From: a bacterium MS4 | Lineage (GTDB): Bacteria > Bacillota > Clostridia > Oscillospirales > Acutalibacteraceae | NCBI GenBank assembly: GCA_000752215.1 | Contig: CCFG01000007.1 | Coordinates: 1 to 32,781 of the forward strand | Direction of reading: 5' to 3' | DNA: 32,781 bases | Shown here: one piece after another, positions 1-8,438 of the stretch | Layout: every line of letters begins with the position of its first letter | Position numbering within the stretch: the stretch's first letter is position 1 | Notes under the pieces: model-generated | What the model was told of the DNA's origin: nothing | The model's database searches: none | Seen by the model: the letters and a program-made list of their open reading frames with translations, nothing else | Position numbers and translations under genes: made by a program

Positions 1-1468
1 GGGTGAACTGCATCAGCGAGGCAAGCCGCATCAGGCGCAGGCCGCGGCGGCGGCGCTCCCTGGTCAGGTACGCGGCGCTCTGCCACTCGCGGCCGCGCCC
101 GTCCAGAGGCTCGCCCGCAAGCATGGTGAGCGCGCGTTCGGTGTCATGCGTGCCGATATGGTTCATCAGCAAGCGGACGACCTGCGGCGGGTAATTTTCC
201 AGAATACCGAGGATGATTTCCATCATATCCCCGGCGTCCGCCCCGGTCAGAAAGCCCAAAATCGCGCTGCGGAACGGGTAGTTCATCACGCTGTCGAGTT
301 GGTTGCCCAAAAGGTACCGACGCCTTTGTCCATAGGCCGTCTTATTGGACGCGTCCTCCCAGACCTCGCCCAGAATCAGCGCGTCGCGCTTTTGCGCTTT
401 TGCCGCCGTGCGAAGTTCGTCCAGAAAGAAGTTCGGCAGTTCGTCGGCAACGTCCAGCCGCCAGCCCGCCGCGCCCGCGGAAAGCCACTTCCGGATGATG
501 CCGTTTTCGCCGTTGATATATTCCCGGTAGGAGGGCTCGCTCTCGTTCACGCAGGGCAGGGTAATGAAATTCCACCAGCAGTCGTATTCCTTTGGCCAGT
601 GCCGGAAGTTGTACCAGGGATAGTACGGCGAATTTTTGGAATGGTACGCGCCGGGGGCGGCGTAGCGGTCCTGCCGGTTAAAGTAGACGCTGTCGCTGCC
701 CGTGTGGTTGAAAACGCCGTCCAGCACCACCCGGATGCCCGCTTTTTCGGCGGCGGCGCACAGTCGGGTGAAATCCTGCTCGTTTCCCAGCAGGGGGTCT
801 ATTTTGGAATAGTCCGCCGTGTCGTACCGGTGGTTGGAGTGGGACTCGAAAATCGGGTTCAGGTACAGGCAGGTGACGCCCAGCGACTGAAGGTAGGGGA
901 GCTTTTCCTCGATTCCGCGCAGGTCGCCGCCGAAATAGTCGGTGTTGGTAATCCTGCCGTCCTCATTGGGCCGCCAGTCAGGCTGTTCCTCCCAGCTTTC
1001 GTGCAGCTTCCGGTCGGCGGGAACGCCGGTTTTCGGCTGCGCCGAGCGGGCGAACCGGTCCGGAAAAATTTGGTACAGGATGCCGCCGGCAAGCCAGTCC
1101 GGGGTGGCAAACTCCCGGTCATAGGCCGTCAGCTGCCAGAAACGAGCCGCGTCGCTGAAAACGCCCTCTCCGCCGCGGCCGCGCGTGATCTGCAGGGTTC
1201 CGCGTTCGGTATCAATCTGGAACCGGTAAAAGAAAATCCCCGGTTTTTCCGGCGTAAAGTGGCACTCCCACCACTCGCCGTCGTCGCCGTTCATACCGCA
1301 CCAGAACATGCCCCGGACCATTTCTTCTCCGGTAAAGCCGTCCTTTATCGTCAGCCGCGCCGCGCTGCAGTGCAGCGCACGCGGCAGGGTAATCTTAAAA
1401 TGCACCGGCGTGCCGTCCGCCACCGCTCCAACGGGGTCGCGGAACACCGGATTGCGGGAATCAAACAT
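1..1468 (-). CDS. GH13 alpha-glycosidase (neopullulanase/cyclomaltodextrinase-like), 3' end cut by window edge
   Basis: About 489 codons are visible, read from ATG at 1468 towards base 1, where the frame is still open, so the C-terminus is missing. The four GH13 conserved regions appear in order: DGVFNHTG (about 701-724), GWRLDVADE with the nucleophile Asp (438-464), GEVWED with the acid/base Glu (352-369) and HIGTHDTER with the transition-state His-Asp (134-165). An N-terminal beta-domain-like stretch precedes the barrel, as in neopullulanase and cyclomaltodextrinase. No signal peptide is visible, so it is probably cytoplasmic and splits alpha-1,4 (perhaps alpha-1,6) links in maltodextrins. 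GGGAGG lies 6 bases before the ATG. It starts 27 bases after the phosphorylase stop, which points to one glycogen-use operon. Exact substrate cannot be told from the sequence. Confidence 0.9.
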   Translation of the reverse strand, partial: MFDSRNPVFRDPVGAVADGTPVHFKITLPRALHCSAARLTIKDGFTGEEMVRGMFWCGMNGDDGEWWECHFTPEKPGIFFYRFQIDTERGTLQITRGRGGEGVFSDAARFWQLTAYDREFATPDWLAGGILYQIFPDRFARSAQPKTGVPADRKLHESWEEQPDWRPNEDGRITNTDYFGGDLRGIEEKLPYLQSLGVTCLYLNPIFESHSNHRYDTADYSKIDPLLGNEQDFTRLCAAAEKAGIRVVLDGVFNHTGSDSVYFNRQDRYAAPGAYHSKNSPYYPWYNFRHWPKEYDCWWNFITLPCVNESEPSYREYINGENGIIRKWLSAGAAGWRLDVADELPNFFLDELRTAAKAQKRDALILGEVWEDASNKTAYGQRRRYLLGNQLDSVMNYPFRSAILGFLTGADAGDMMEIILGILENYPPQVVRLLMNHIGTHDTERALTMLAGEPLDGRGREWQSAAYLTRERRRRGLRLMRLASLMQFT

Positions 1469-1495
1469 GGATATTCCTCCCAGGAAGCTTTCCAG

Positions 1496-3958
1496 TTATT
1501 TGCTCTTTCTGCCCGGACGTACGCGTCTGACCGGAACCTCCTGCTTTACGGCTTCCTCCGGCAGGGGCTGGGCGTGCCAGATTTTTTCCGCGTACTCGCG
1601 TATCGCGCGGTCCGCCGCGAAACGGCCCGCGTTCGCGGTATTGACCAGGCACATACGCTGCCAGCCCTTCGCGTCGCCGTAAAGGGCTTCCGCCCTTTTC
1701 TGCGCGTTCGCGTAGGAATCGAAATCCGCCAGCACCATATAGGGGTCGTGATTCAGCAGGGAATCGGCGATATCATTGAATTTTACGCAGCAGAAGCCGG
1801 TGTTCAGCTCCTCGACCGCCTGTTTAATGGCCGGGCTGCCGTTGAAGTACGTCCTCGGGTCATAGTTTGGCTTGAGCGCGTCGACCTCCGCCGCCGTCAT
1901 GCCGAACAGAAGGATATTGTCGTCACCGACCGCGTCGTGGATTTCGACGTTCGCCCCGTCCAGAGTGCCGATGGTGACCGCCCCGTTGATCATGAATTTC
2001 ATGTTGCTGGTGCCGGAGGCCTCGGTCCCCGCGAGCGAAATCTGCTCGCTCAGGTCGGCGGCGGGGGTCAGCAGCTCCGCGAGCGTCACGCGGTAGTCCT
2101 CCAGATAAACGACCCTCATCTTCTGATTGACGCGCGGATCGTTGTTGATGGTGTTGCCCAGGTCGACGATCAGACGGATCATCTGTTTTGCGAAGTAGTA
2201 GCCCGGCGCGGCCTTTGCGCCGAAAATATAGGTATGGGGAGAGAATTCCGCGTCGGGATTCTCGCGCAGCCACTGGTAGACCGATAGGATATGCAGGGCG
2301 TTCAGATGCTGGCGCTTGTATTCGTGCATGCGCTTGACCTGTACGTCGAAAATGGAGTCCGGGTCCACGTTCAGACAGTTTTCCCTTTTGATATACTCCG
2401 CGAGGCGGAGCTTGTTTTCCCGCTTGACCTTCGCCATCTGTTCCAGAACGGAAGCGTCGTCCGCGTAGCGCGAAAGCTTCTGCAGCTGCGCGGCATCGTG
2501 AAGGTAGCCGTCGCCGATCAGCCCTGTGATCAGCTTCGAAAGCCCGGGGTTCGCCTGGTTCAGCCAGCGGCGGTGGGCGATGCCGTTGGTCACGTTCGTG
2601 AATTTCTCCGGCATCTCGGTATAAAAATCGTTGAATACGGTATTTTTCAGAATATTGCTGTGGAGCTGCGACACCCCGTTGACGCTGTGGCTGCTGACGA
2701 CCGCAAGGTTCGCCATTTTGACGTAGCCGTCGTTCAGCGGGGCCATACGGCCCACCTTGTAGCCGTCCACGCCCTTTTCGTGCATCTGCGCGCAGAAACG
2801 GCGGTTGATCTCCTCCACAAGCTGGTAGATGCGGGGCAGGCGGGATTTGAACAGTTCGACCCCCCAGCACTCCAGCGCCTCCTTCATGACCGTGTGGTTC
2901 GTATAGGCGACGGTGCGGGTGACGATATCCCAGGCCGCGTCCCAGCCGTAGCCGCACTCGTCCAGCATCACGCGCATCATTTCCGGGATGGCGAGCACCG
3001 GGTGGGTGTCGTTCAGGTGGATGGCCACCAGATCGGGCAGGTTGTCAAGCGTGCTGTATTTGAACAGGTGGCGGCGGATGATATCCTGAATGGTCGCGGA
3101 GACCAGAAAATACTGCTGCGAAAGGCGCAGGCTCTTTCCCTCCATGTGGTTGTCCTCGGGGTAAAGCACCTTGGTGATGACCTCCGCCATGGCGTTCTGC
3201 TCCATGGCGCGCAGATAGTCGCCGCTGTTGAACAGCTTCATGTCGAACTCGGTGGAGCTTGCCGCCCAGACACGCAGGCGGCTGATGCCGCGCCCATCCA
3301 TCCCGGCGACGTACATGTCGTACGGCACCGCAGTCACCTTTGTAAAATCCTTATGGTTCACCACATGGTACTGGTTGTTCCAGAATTCCTCGATATGTCC
3401 GTTAAAGCGGACCTCCACGCTTTTTTCCGGCACCGCCTGCATCCAGATTTTCCCGCCCGGAAGCCAGAAATCGGGCAGCTCCGTCTGCCAGCCGTCCACC
3501 AGCTTCTGGCGGAAGATGCCGTACTCATAGCGCAGGGAATACCCCGTGGCGGGGTAGCCCTGTGTAGCCAGGGCGTCCAGGAAGCAGGCGGCAAGCCTGC
3601 CCAGCCCGCCGTTGCCCAGCCCGGCGTCCGGTTCCTGCTCGTAAAGACAGTCCAGCTTCAGCCCCAGCTCGCCCAGCGCTTTGCGGAAGTCCTCCTCGAG
3701 TCCGAGGTTGAACAGATTGTTTTTCAGCGAACGGCCCAGCAGGAATTCCATACAAAGATAGTAAACCTGCTTGGTATGGGTTTTTTCCGCCTCCGCCATA
3801 TATTCGCTCCGGCCCGCGGCCATCAAATCGCGCACGGTGAGCGCGACCGCTTTGTAACACTGTTCGTCGGTCGCGTTTTCAAGGCTGACGCCGAAAACAC
3901 GGTCGAGCGTAGACAGGATCGTTTCCTTGATTTTTCCGACCGGCTGTCTGTAATTCAT
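1496..3958 (-). CDS. glgP: Glycogen/maltodextrin phosphorylase (GT35)
   Basis: The predicted 820-residue protein releases glucose-1-phosphate from alpha-1,4-glucan chains using pyridoxal phosphate; the length is normal for the family. Visible signatures are GNGGLGRLAACFLDALAT near the N-terminus and EASGTSNMKFMINGA, which carries the PLP-binding lysine, followed by TIGTLDGANVEI. I chose ATG 3958 because GGAGG sits 8 bases before it. An in-frame ATG at 3973 would add five residues but has no good ribosome binding site, since the GGAGG lies just after it. The C-terminus ends in a basic tail (RRVRPGRKSK). It is the first gene after the 4072-4100 promoter, and the GH13 enzyme follows directly, so the two probably act together on storage glycogen or imported dextrins. 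Confidence 0.97.
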   Translation of the reverse strand: MNYRQPVGKIKETILSTLDRVFGVSLENATDEQCYKAVALTVRDLMAAGRSEYMAEAEKTHTKQVYYLCMEFLLGRSLKNNLFNLGLEEDFRKALGELGLKLDCLYEQEPDAGLGNGGLGRLAACFLDALATQGYPATGYSLRYEYGIFRQKLVDGWQTELPDFWLPGGKIWMQAVPEKSVEVRFNGHIEEFWNNQYHVVNHKDFTKVTAVPYDMYVAGMDGRGISRLRVWAASSTEFDMKLFNSGDYLRAMEQNAMAEVITKVLYPEDNHMEGKSLRLSQQYFLVSATIQDIIRRHLFKYSTLDNLPDLVAIHLNDTHPVLAIPEMMRVMLDECGYGWDAAWDIVTRTVAYTNHTVMKEALECWGVELFKSRLPRIYQLVEEINRRFCAQMHEKGVDGYKVGRMAPLNDGYVKMANLAVVSSHSVNGVSQLHSNILKNTVFNDFYTEMPEKFTNVTNGIAHRRWLNQANPGLSKLITGLIGDGYLHDAAQLQKLSRYADDASVLEQMAKVKRENKLRLAEYIKRENCLNVDPDSIFDVQVKRMHEYKRQHLNALHILSVYQWLRENPDAEFSPHTYIFGAKAAPGYYFAKQMIRLIVDLGNTINNDPRVNQKMRVVYLEDYRVTLAELLTPAADLSEQISLAGTEASGTSNMKFMINGAVTIGTLDGANVEIHDAVGDDNILLFGMTAAEVDALKPNYDPRTYFNGSPAIKQAVEELNTGFCCVKFNDIADSLLNHDPYMVLADFDSYANAQKRAEALYGDAKGWQRMCLVNTANAGRFAADRAIREYAEKIWHAQPLPEEAVKQEVPVRRVRPGRKSK

Positions 3959-4044
3959 AATGATGTCCTCCATAAATAAGGGAAACGCCGCGAAAATTCC
4001 GGCGCTTCCGGATGGTATGCCGATGATTTTCCCGTTTGGGATTC

Positions 4045-4060
4045 CGATATGCCAATATCG
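4045..4060. promoter_or_regulatory. Palindrome at the start site of the glgP promoter (possible operator)
   Basis: CGATAT-GCCA-ATATCG is a perfect 6-bp inverted repeat with a 4-base centre. It lies 12 bases downstream of the minus-strand -10 box, about +5 to +20 of the predicted transcript. That is a usual place for a repressor site. The regulator is unknown; nothing in the window identifies it. Confidence 0.4.
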
Positions 4061-4071
4061 AATTTGTGTCT

Positions 4072-4100
4072 ATTATATACCAATATCCGCAGTTTTTCAA
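4072..4100 (-). promoter_or_regulatory. Sigma-A-type promoter for glgP-GH13
   Basis: On the minus strand TTGAAA (4100-4095) is followed by exactly 17 bases and then TATAAT (4077-4072). The start of transcription should be near 4065, giving a leader of about 105 bases before glgP. Confidence 0.75.
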
Positions 4101-4343
4101 CAGCAGCGTCTGGAAGCACGGATCTCATTGAAAAATCCGGAAAACAAAAGACGCAGAGCCGATTTCCTCTGTTTTCTCCCGCGAAATCTTTCTTTTGTTA
4201 TTACAACGTATTTTCGGCTTAAAATTGTACAATATTCACAAAACAATAAAACAAAAAAAAGCATATCCGCCGCTTTTTCCGTAAGAAACTACAATTCCAT
4301 TTGGGCACAAACGCGGCGGGGACCGGCAGGTCCGTAAAAAATA

Positions 4344-4382
4344 GTGAAAGCTCTTTCATATTATGTTATAATATACTATAAT
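4344..4382 (+). promoter_or_regulatory. Promoter region for zapA (two overlapping -10 boxes)
   Basis: TATAAT occurs at 4367-4372 and again at 4377-4382. The first has GTGAAA (4344-4349) at 17-base spacing, a partial match to TTGACA. The second has only a weak -35. Either would give a short leader to the ATG at 4427. Confidence 0.5.
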
Positions 4383-4426
4383 GTAAACAATTCCAAATTC
4401 GCTGTTGTGTGAAAGGGTATGACTTC

Positions 4427-4948
4427 ATGAGTAAAAACAGAGTGAAATTGAATATTTGCGGCTGTGAGTGCGTCATCAGCTCGGACGACAGCGAGAGCTA
4501 CGTACGCTCGATCGGCGACGAAGTGGAGAAGGCCATGGACGATATCACGGGCAAAAACGAACGTGTTTCCATCACCATGGCGGCCGTTATTACGGCGCTC
4601 CGCTACTGTGACGAAGCCCACAAATCCGCGGGCGGGGCGGACAACCTCCGCTCCCAGATCAAGGATTATCTGGAGGATTCCTCCCACGCGCGCATGGAAG
4701 CCGAGGAAGCCCGGCGGGAAATCGAGCGCCTGAAACGGGAAATCCAGACCCTTCGCGCACGTTTGTCGGAGGGCGGAGAGCCTGCCGCGGACAAGCCCGC
4801 GCCGGAGGTCCGCGCGCAGAAGCCGGTCGTTCCCGGCTCCCCCGTACAAAGGCCGCAGGCAGGCAGCTATTCCCGCGTGAATCCGGACATTACCGCCGAG
4901 CAGGAAGGCTTTATGAGCTTCTTTGAAAAGAAAAATGACGAACAGTAA
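4427..4948 (+). CDS. zapA: Cell division protein ZapA-like
   Basis: The predicted 173-residue protein matches the ZapA pattern: a short beta-rich N-terminal head (VKLNICGCECVISSDDSESY) followed by helices and a charged coiled coil (about residues 60-115). ZapA binds FtsZ and bundles protofilaments at the division ring. The C-terminal 60 residues are a Pro/Glu/Ala-rich linker ending in a short conserved-looking helix, longer than in the E. coli protein. I chose ATG 4427, with GAAAGGG 9 bases upstream, over a GTG at 4409 that has no binding site before it. The end overlaps the next gene by 14 bases, so translation is probably coupled. Confidence 0.8.
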   Translation: MSKNRVKLNICGCECVISSDDSESYVRSIGDEVEKAMDDITGKNERVSITMAAVITALRYCDEAHKSAGGADNLRSQIKDYLEDSSHARMEAEEARREIERLKREIQTLRARLSEGGEPAADKPAPEVRAQKPVVPGSPVQRPQAGSYSRVNPDITAEQEGFMSFFEKKNDEQ

Positions 4949-7001
4949 CATAGAGGTTCTGGCCCCTGCCGGGTCGCCGGAAAGCCTGACCGCCGCAGTG
5001 CGCGCGGGGGCGGGCGCGGTGTATCTGGGCGGAAGCGCGTTCAGCGCGAGGGCCGGCGCCAAAAACTTTGACAGCGGCGAGTTAAAATCCGCCGTGGAGT
5101 ACTGCCACGCCCGCGGGGTAAAGGTCTACCTTGCGGTCAACACCCTGCTTTTGCAGGACGAGCTGCAAAAAGCGCTCGATTTTGTTTCCTACGCCTGCAC
5201 CCTGCCGGTGGACGCACTGATCATACAGGACACGGGCCTGATCCGGCTTTTGCAAAAATGCGCGCCCGGCCTGCGGCTGCACGCCTCCACCCAGATGAGC
5301 ATCCACACCCCGCTGGGCGCTTCCGCGCTTTCCGAAGCGGGAATCAAGCGTGTGGTGCTTTCCCGAGAGCTGTCGCTCCGGGAAATCGGGGAAATCCATC
5401 GGGCGGCCCCCGTGGAGCTGGAAGCTTTTGTCCACGGCGCGCTGTGCATGTCCGTCAGCGGGCAGTGCTACTTCAGCTCCGTGCTCGGCTCCCGCAGCGG
5501 GAACCGCGGCCTTTGCGCCCAGCCCTGCCGGCTGCCGTTTTCCGTTACCGGAGGAACGGGGCATGATCTGAGCTTAAAGGACCTTTCCATGATCAGCCGT
5601 ATGGACGAGTTGAGCCGCGCGGGCATTGTCAGCGCGAAAATAGAGGGCCGTATGAAGCGGCCGGAATACGTCGCCGCGGCAGCGCGCGCGAGCCGGCTGG
5701 CGGCGGACGGCGAACCGGTTCCCCCGGAACTGGTGAAAAACCTGGGCGCGGTCTTTTCCCGCTCGGGCTTTACCACCGGATATCTGGACGGGAAGCTGGG
5801 CCGCGACATGTTCGGCATGCGTTCCAGGGAGGACGTGACCGGCGCGACCGGCGCGGTTTTCGCCGAACTGCACAGCCTTTACAACCACGAATACCAGAGG
5901 ATTCCGGTCTCTTTCCGCCTGACCGTTCAAAAGGAGCAGCCGGTGGTACTTTTTGCCGCCGACCGCGACGGGCGGACGGCCCGCGTTTCCCTGGGCGAAA
6001 CGCCCCAGCCCGCGCTCAGCCGCGCGATCGACGAAGAACGCTGCGCCGAACAGCTCAAAAAGACGGGCGGAACGCCGTTTTACGCCGACGAAATCGTCTG
6101 TGAGATCGGGGAGGGTCTTTCCGTCCCGGTTTCTTCCCTGAACAGGCTGCGCCGGGAGACGCTGGAAAAGCTGGAGCAGCTGCGCACGTGCCGCGCGGAG
6201 ATTCCGTTCCAAATGTGCCGGATTCCCCAAGCGGGCACCCACACGGCAAAGAAGCTGCGGCTGCGCGCGCGGTTTGCAAACACCGATCTTCCACCCGCGG
6301 CAAAGCAATGTGAACTCGTTTATCTTCCGTACGATACGGATTTGGATATTCTTCAAAAATTAAAAGCAGACGGCTATCCCGTCGCGCTGGAAATCCCGCG
6401 CGGTATGTTCGGGATGGAAAAAGCCGTCCGGGCGCGGCTTTCCGCCGCGAAAGAAGTCGGCTTTTCCGACGTCTGGGCGGGGAACCTCGGCGCGGCGGCG
6501 CTCGGCCGCGAGCTGGGGCTGACCGTACACGGCGGCTTTTCGCTCAACATCACCAATACGGCGGCGCTTCTCTGGCACAGTGAATTCGGGCTGGCGGACA
6601 CGGAGCTTTCCTTTGAGCTGACTCTCGCGCAGGCCGCCGCCGTCGGCGGGGAGCTGCCGAGGGGTCTTCTGCTCTACGGACGGCTGCCGCTGATGCTGAC
6701 GCGCAACTGCCCCGCGGCGAACGCGGGCGGCTGTAAAAACTGTGAAACCGCGCCGTTTCTGACCGACCGGAAGGGAATCCGGTTCCCTGTCCAGTGTTAC
6801 GGCGCTTGCAGCGAGGTCCTCAATTCCGTTCCTCTCTATATGGCCGACCGGCTTCGGGAGGTACGCAATCAGGATTTCGGGGTGCTGCGCTTTACCACTG
6901 AATCCGCACGGGAGGCGGAGGAGATCATTGGCCGGTATCTGGCCGGTTCCCCGGACGACGGGGAACACACCCGCGGGCTTTACTACAGGGGAATAGAATA
7001 G
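4935..7001 (+). CDS. Peptidase U32 family protein (RlhA/TrhP-like RNA hydroxylation protein)
   Basis: This protein of about 688 residues carries the U32 signature ELEAFVHGALCMSVSGQC, followed by CAQPCR, and a later cluster NCPAANAGGCKNC; these cysteines probably bind an Fe-S cluster. It begins with the family's EVLAPAGSPESLTAAV. Family members once annotated as collagenase-like peptidases are now tied to prephenate-dependent hydroxylation of 23S rRNA (RlhA) or tRNA U34 (TrhP). The length with a C-terminal extension resembles RlhA more than the shorter TrhP proteins, but I cannot settle the substrate. ATG 4935 lies inside the end of zapA; a TTG at 4923 is an alternative. dut follows after 9 bases. 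Confidence 0.88.
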   Translation: MTNSNIEVLAPAGSPESLTAAVRAGAGAVYLGGSAFSARAGAKNFDSGELKSAVEYCHARGVKVYLAVNTLLLQDELQKALDFVSYACTLPVDALIIQDTGLIRLLQKCAPGLRLHASTQMSIHTPLGASALSEAGIKRVVLSRELSLREIGEIHRAAPVELEAFVHGALCMSVSGQCYFSSVLGSRSGNRGLCAQPCRLPFSVTGGTGHDLSLKDLSMISRMDELSRAGIVSAKIEGRMKRPEYVAAAARASRLAADGEPVPPELVKNLGAVFSRSGFTTGYLDGKLGRDMFGMRSREDVTGATGAVFAELHSLYNHEYQRIPVSFRLTVQKEQPVVLFAADRDGRTARVSLGETPQPALSRAIDEERCAEQLKKTGGTPFYADEIVCEIGEGLSVPVSSLNRLRRETLEKLEQLRTCRAEIPFQMCRIPQAGTHTAKKLRLRARFANTDLPPAAKQCELVYLPYDTDLDILQKLKADGYPVALEIPRGMFGMEKAVRARLSAAKEVGFSDVWAGNLGAAALGRELGLTVHGGFSLNITNTAALLWHSEFGLADTELSFELTLAQAAAVGGELPRGLLLYGRLPLMLTRNCPAANAGGCKNCETAPFLTDRKGIRFPVQCYGACSEVLNSVPLYMADRLREVRNQDFGVLRFTTESAREAEEIIGRYLAGSPDDGEHTRGLYYRGIE

Positions 7002-7010
7002 GGGTATCAT

Positions 7011-7472
7011 ATGACTGACCATATTTTAAAAATGAAAAAACTGAGGCAGAACGCCGTCACGCCGACCCGCGCAAGCGAGGGCGCCGCCGGGTTCGACCTG
7101 TACGCCTGTCTGGACGCGCCGATCACCATTGAGCCGCGCGGGCTTTACAAGATTCCCACGGGGATCGCCATCGCGCTGCCGGATGAAAACACGGTCGGGC
7201 TGATCTTTGCCCGGAGCGGGCTGGGCGTCAACCACGGCGTTTCCCTTCCCAACGCGGTCGGTGTGATCGACAGCGACTACCGCGGCGAAATCCTGGTCGG
7301 AATCACCAACTGCAGCGACAAACCCTACACGCTCCAGCCGGGCGAACGCTGTGCGCAGCTTGTGGTGACGCCGGTGCTGCTGCCCGTTCTGGAAGAAACC
7401 GACGACCTTGGCGAGACCGCGCGGGGCATGGGTGCTTTCGGCTCCACGGGAAAAAGAGGGCTGCAAAAATGA
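7011..7472 (+). CDS. dut: dUTP diphosphatase (trimeric dUTPase)
   Basis: The 153-residue protein hydrolyses dUTP to dUMP and pyrophosphate, keeping uracil out of DNA and supplying dTMP synthesis. All five dUTPase motifs are present in order: AGFDLYA, ARSGLG, GVIDSDYRGEI with the catalytic Asp, ERCAQLV, and the C-terminal arm GMGAFGSTGK that closes over the substrate. The length is typical of the bacterial trimeric enzyme. It starts 9 bases after the U32 gene, and its stop overlaps the next start as ATGA. Confidence 0.97.
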   Translation: MTDHILKMKKLRQNAVTPTRASEGAAGFDLYACLDAPITIEPRGLYKIPTGIAIALPDENTVGLIFARSGLGVNHGVSLPNAVGVIDSDYRGEILVGITNCSDKPYTLQPGERCAQLVVTPVLLPVLEETDDLGETARGMGAFGSTGKRGLQK

Positions 7473-7735
7473 AAAAAGGCGTTCTGAAAACAATTTTGTT
7501 GATTATTCTGCTTGTATTGGCGGTGGTTTTGGGGCAGATTATTGGTACGGCCTGCGCCGGAATCCATTATCTTTCCTGGCTGGGCGCCGCGGCGGACTTC
7601 GGTCTGTCCACCACCGAGCTGAACCTCTCCATTATAAAAATCACCTTCGGCATCCGGCTTGGAATCAACGCGGCGCAGTCGATTCTGGCGCTGGCCGCGG
7701 TCATCGCCGTTATTCTCATCAAAGTGAAGGAATAG
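7469..7735 (+). CDS. DUF4321 small membrane protein
   Basis: This 88-residue protein has two hydrophobic segments (about residues 5-28 and 62-84) around a short loop (IHYLSWLG...). The pattern matches DUF4321, a clostridial family of unknown function often found just before maf and mreB. It overlaps dut by four bases (ATGA) and ends 10 bases before maf. Its position suggests a role near the membrane in envelope growth or division, but this is inference from context only. Confidence 0.8.
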   Translation: MKKGVLKTILLIILLVLAVVLGQIIGTACAGIHYLSWLGAAADFGLSTTELNLSIIKITFGIRLGINAAQSILALAAVIAVILIKVKE

Positions 7736-7745
7736 GAGGATACCC

Positions 7746-8318
7746 ATGTTGCTGCTTGCATCTACTTCGCCGCGCCGCAGCGAGCTGCTGAAAATGGCCG
7801 GCTACGAATTCACCGCCGCGCCTTCGGATGTCAGCGAGGGATATCTGCGCGGAACCCCTCCCATGCAGATTGTCGAGCTGCTCGCCGCCCGGAAAGCGGA
7901 AGCGGTGGCAAAGCAGAACCCGCAGGACACCGTCCTCGGGGCGGACACCGTCGTTGTTTTCAAGGGCCGCGTGCTGGGCAAACCGAAGGACGCGGAGGAA
8001 GCCAAAGCGATGCTCCGCCTCCTGTCCGGAAACGTCCATCAGGTATACACCGGCTACTGTATCATCAGCGGCAAAGAGCTGATCCGCGGGCACGAGTGCA
8101 CCTCGGTGGAATTTTACCCGCTGAGCGAAAACGAAATCAGCGCCTACTGTGAAACAAAGGAACCGATGGACAAAGCCGGCGCATACGCCATACAGGGGCG
8201 CGGCGCGCTGTTTATCAAGCGGATAGACGGGGACTTTTACAATGTAATGGGCCTGCCGATCGGCAAAATCAACCGTATTCTGACCGGGCTTAAAAATTCA
8301 TCGAAAGAAAATTCATAA
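7746..8318 (+). CDS. maf: Maf family nucleotide pyrophosphatase
   Basis: The 190-residue protein shows the Maf hallmarks: LASTSPRRSELL at the N-terminus (nucleotide binding), GADTVV with the catalytic Asp, GKPKDAEEA, and KEPMDKAGAYAIQGRG. Maf proteins hydrolyse dTTP, UTP and modified nucleotides to monophosphates, and overexpression blocks septation in Bacillus. An AGGAGGAT site precedes the ATG. Together with dut in the same run of genes it fits a nucleotide-pool cleaning role. A new promoter follows downstream before mreB. Confidence 0.95.
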   Translation: MLLLASTSPRRSELLKMAGYEFTAAPSDVSEGYLRGTPPMQIVELLAARKAEAVAKQNPQDTVLGADTVVVFKGRVLGKPKDAEEAKAMLRLLSGNVHQVYTGYCIISGKELIRGHECTSVEFYPLSENEISAYCETKEPMDKAGAYAIQGRGALFIKRIDGDFYNVMGLPIGKINRILTGLKNSSKENS

Positions 8319-8344
8319 ATATTGCGCGCTTTCTGAATTAATAG

Positions 8345-8373
8345 TTGAGAAATGACTCTTTTGAGGTTATAAT
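8345..8373 (+). promoter_or_regulatory. Sigma-A-type promoter for the mre operon
   Basis: TTGAGA (8345-8350), a 17-base spacer and TATAAT (8368-8373). The predicted leader to mreB is about 58 bases. Confidence 0.75.
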
Positions 8374-8438
8374 AAATACTATCTGAAACAATGAAGCGAT
8401 ATTATTTTTTTGCCAGGTTTGAAAGGGGAAAATGACTC

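Larger units (their letters stand above)
3959..4426. other. Divergent intergenic region between glgP and zapA
   Basis: These 468 bases hold the minus-strand glgP promoter and palindrome (4045-4100) and the plus-strand zapA promoter (4344-4382). The middle (about 4101-4340) is AT-rich with A-runs near 4240-4260 and no convincing gene or RNA. A 125-codon open frame here (3960-4337) has no ribosome binding site and no recognisable protein character. Confidence 0.6.

Noticed and set aside
146-3979. Two very long plus-strand open frames opposite the GH13 and glycogen phosphorylase genes
   Set aside because: They are mirror frames of GC-rich genes, with no binding sites and Arg/Val/Gly-heavy translations of no family; the minus-strand genes have full motif sets.
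3960-4337. 125-codon open frame in the glgP-zapA gap
   Set aside because: It overlaps the glgP leader and promoter, has no binding site and no protein-like composition.
4923-7001. True collagenase activity for the U32 protein
   Set aside because: The family name is historical; the cysteine pattern fits the RNA-hydroxylation members better and no secretion signal is present.
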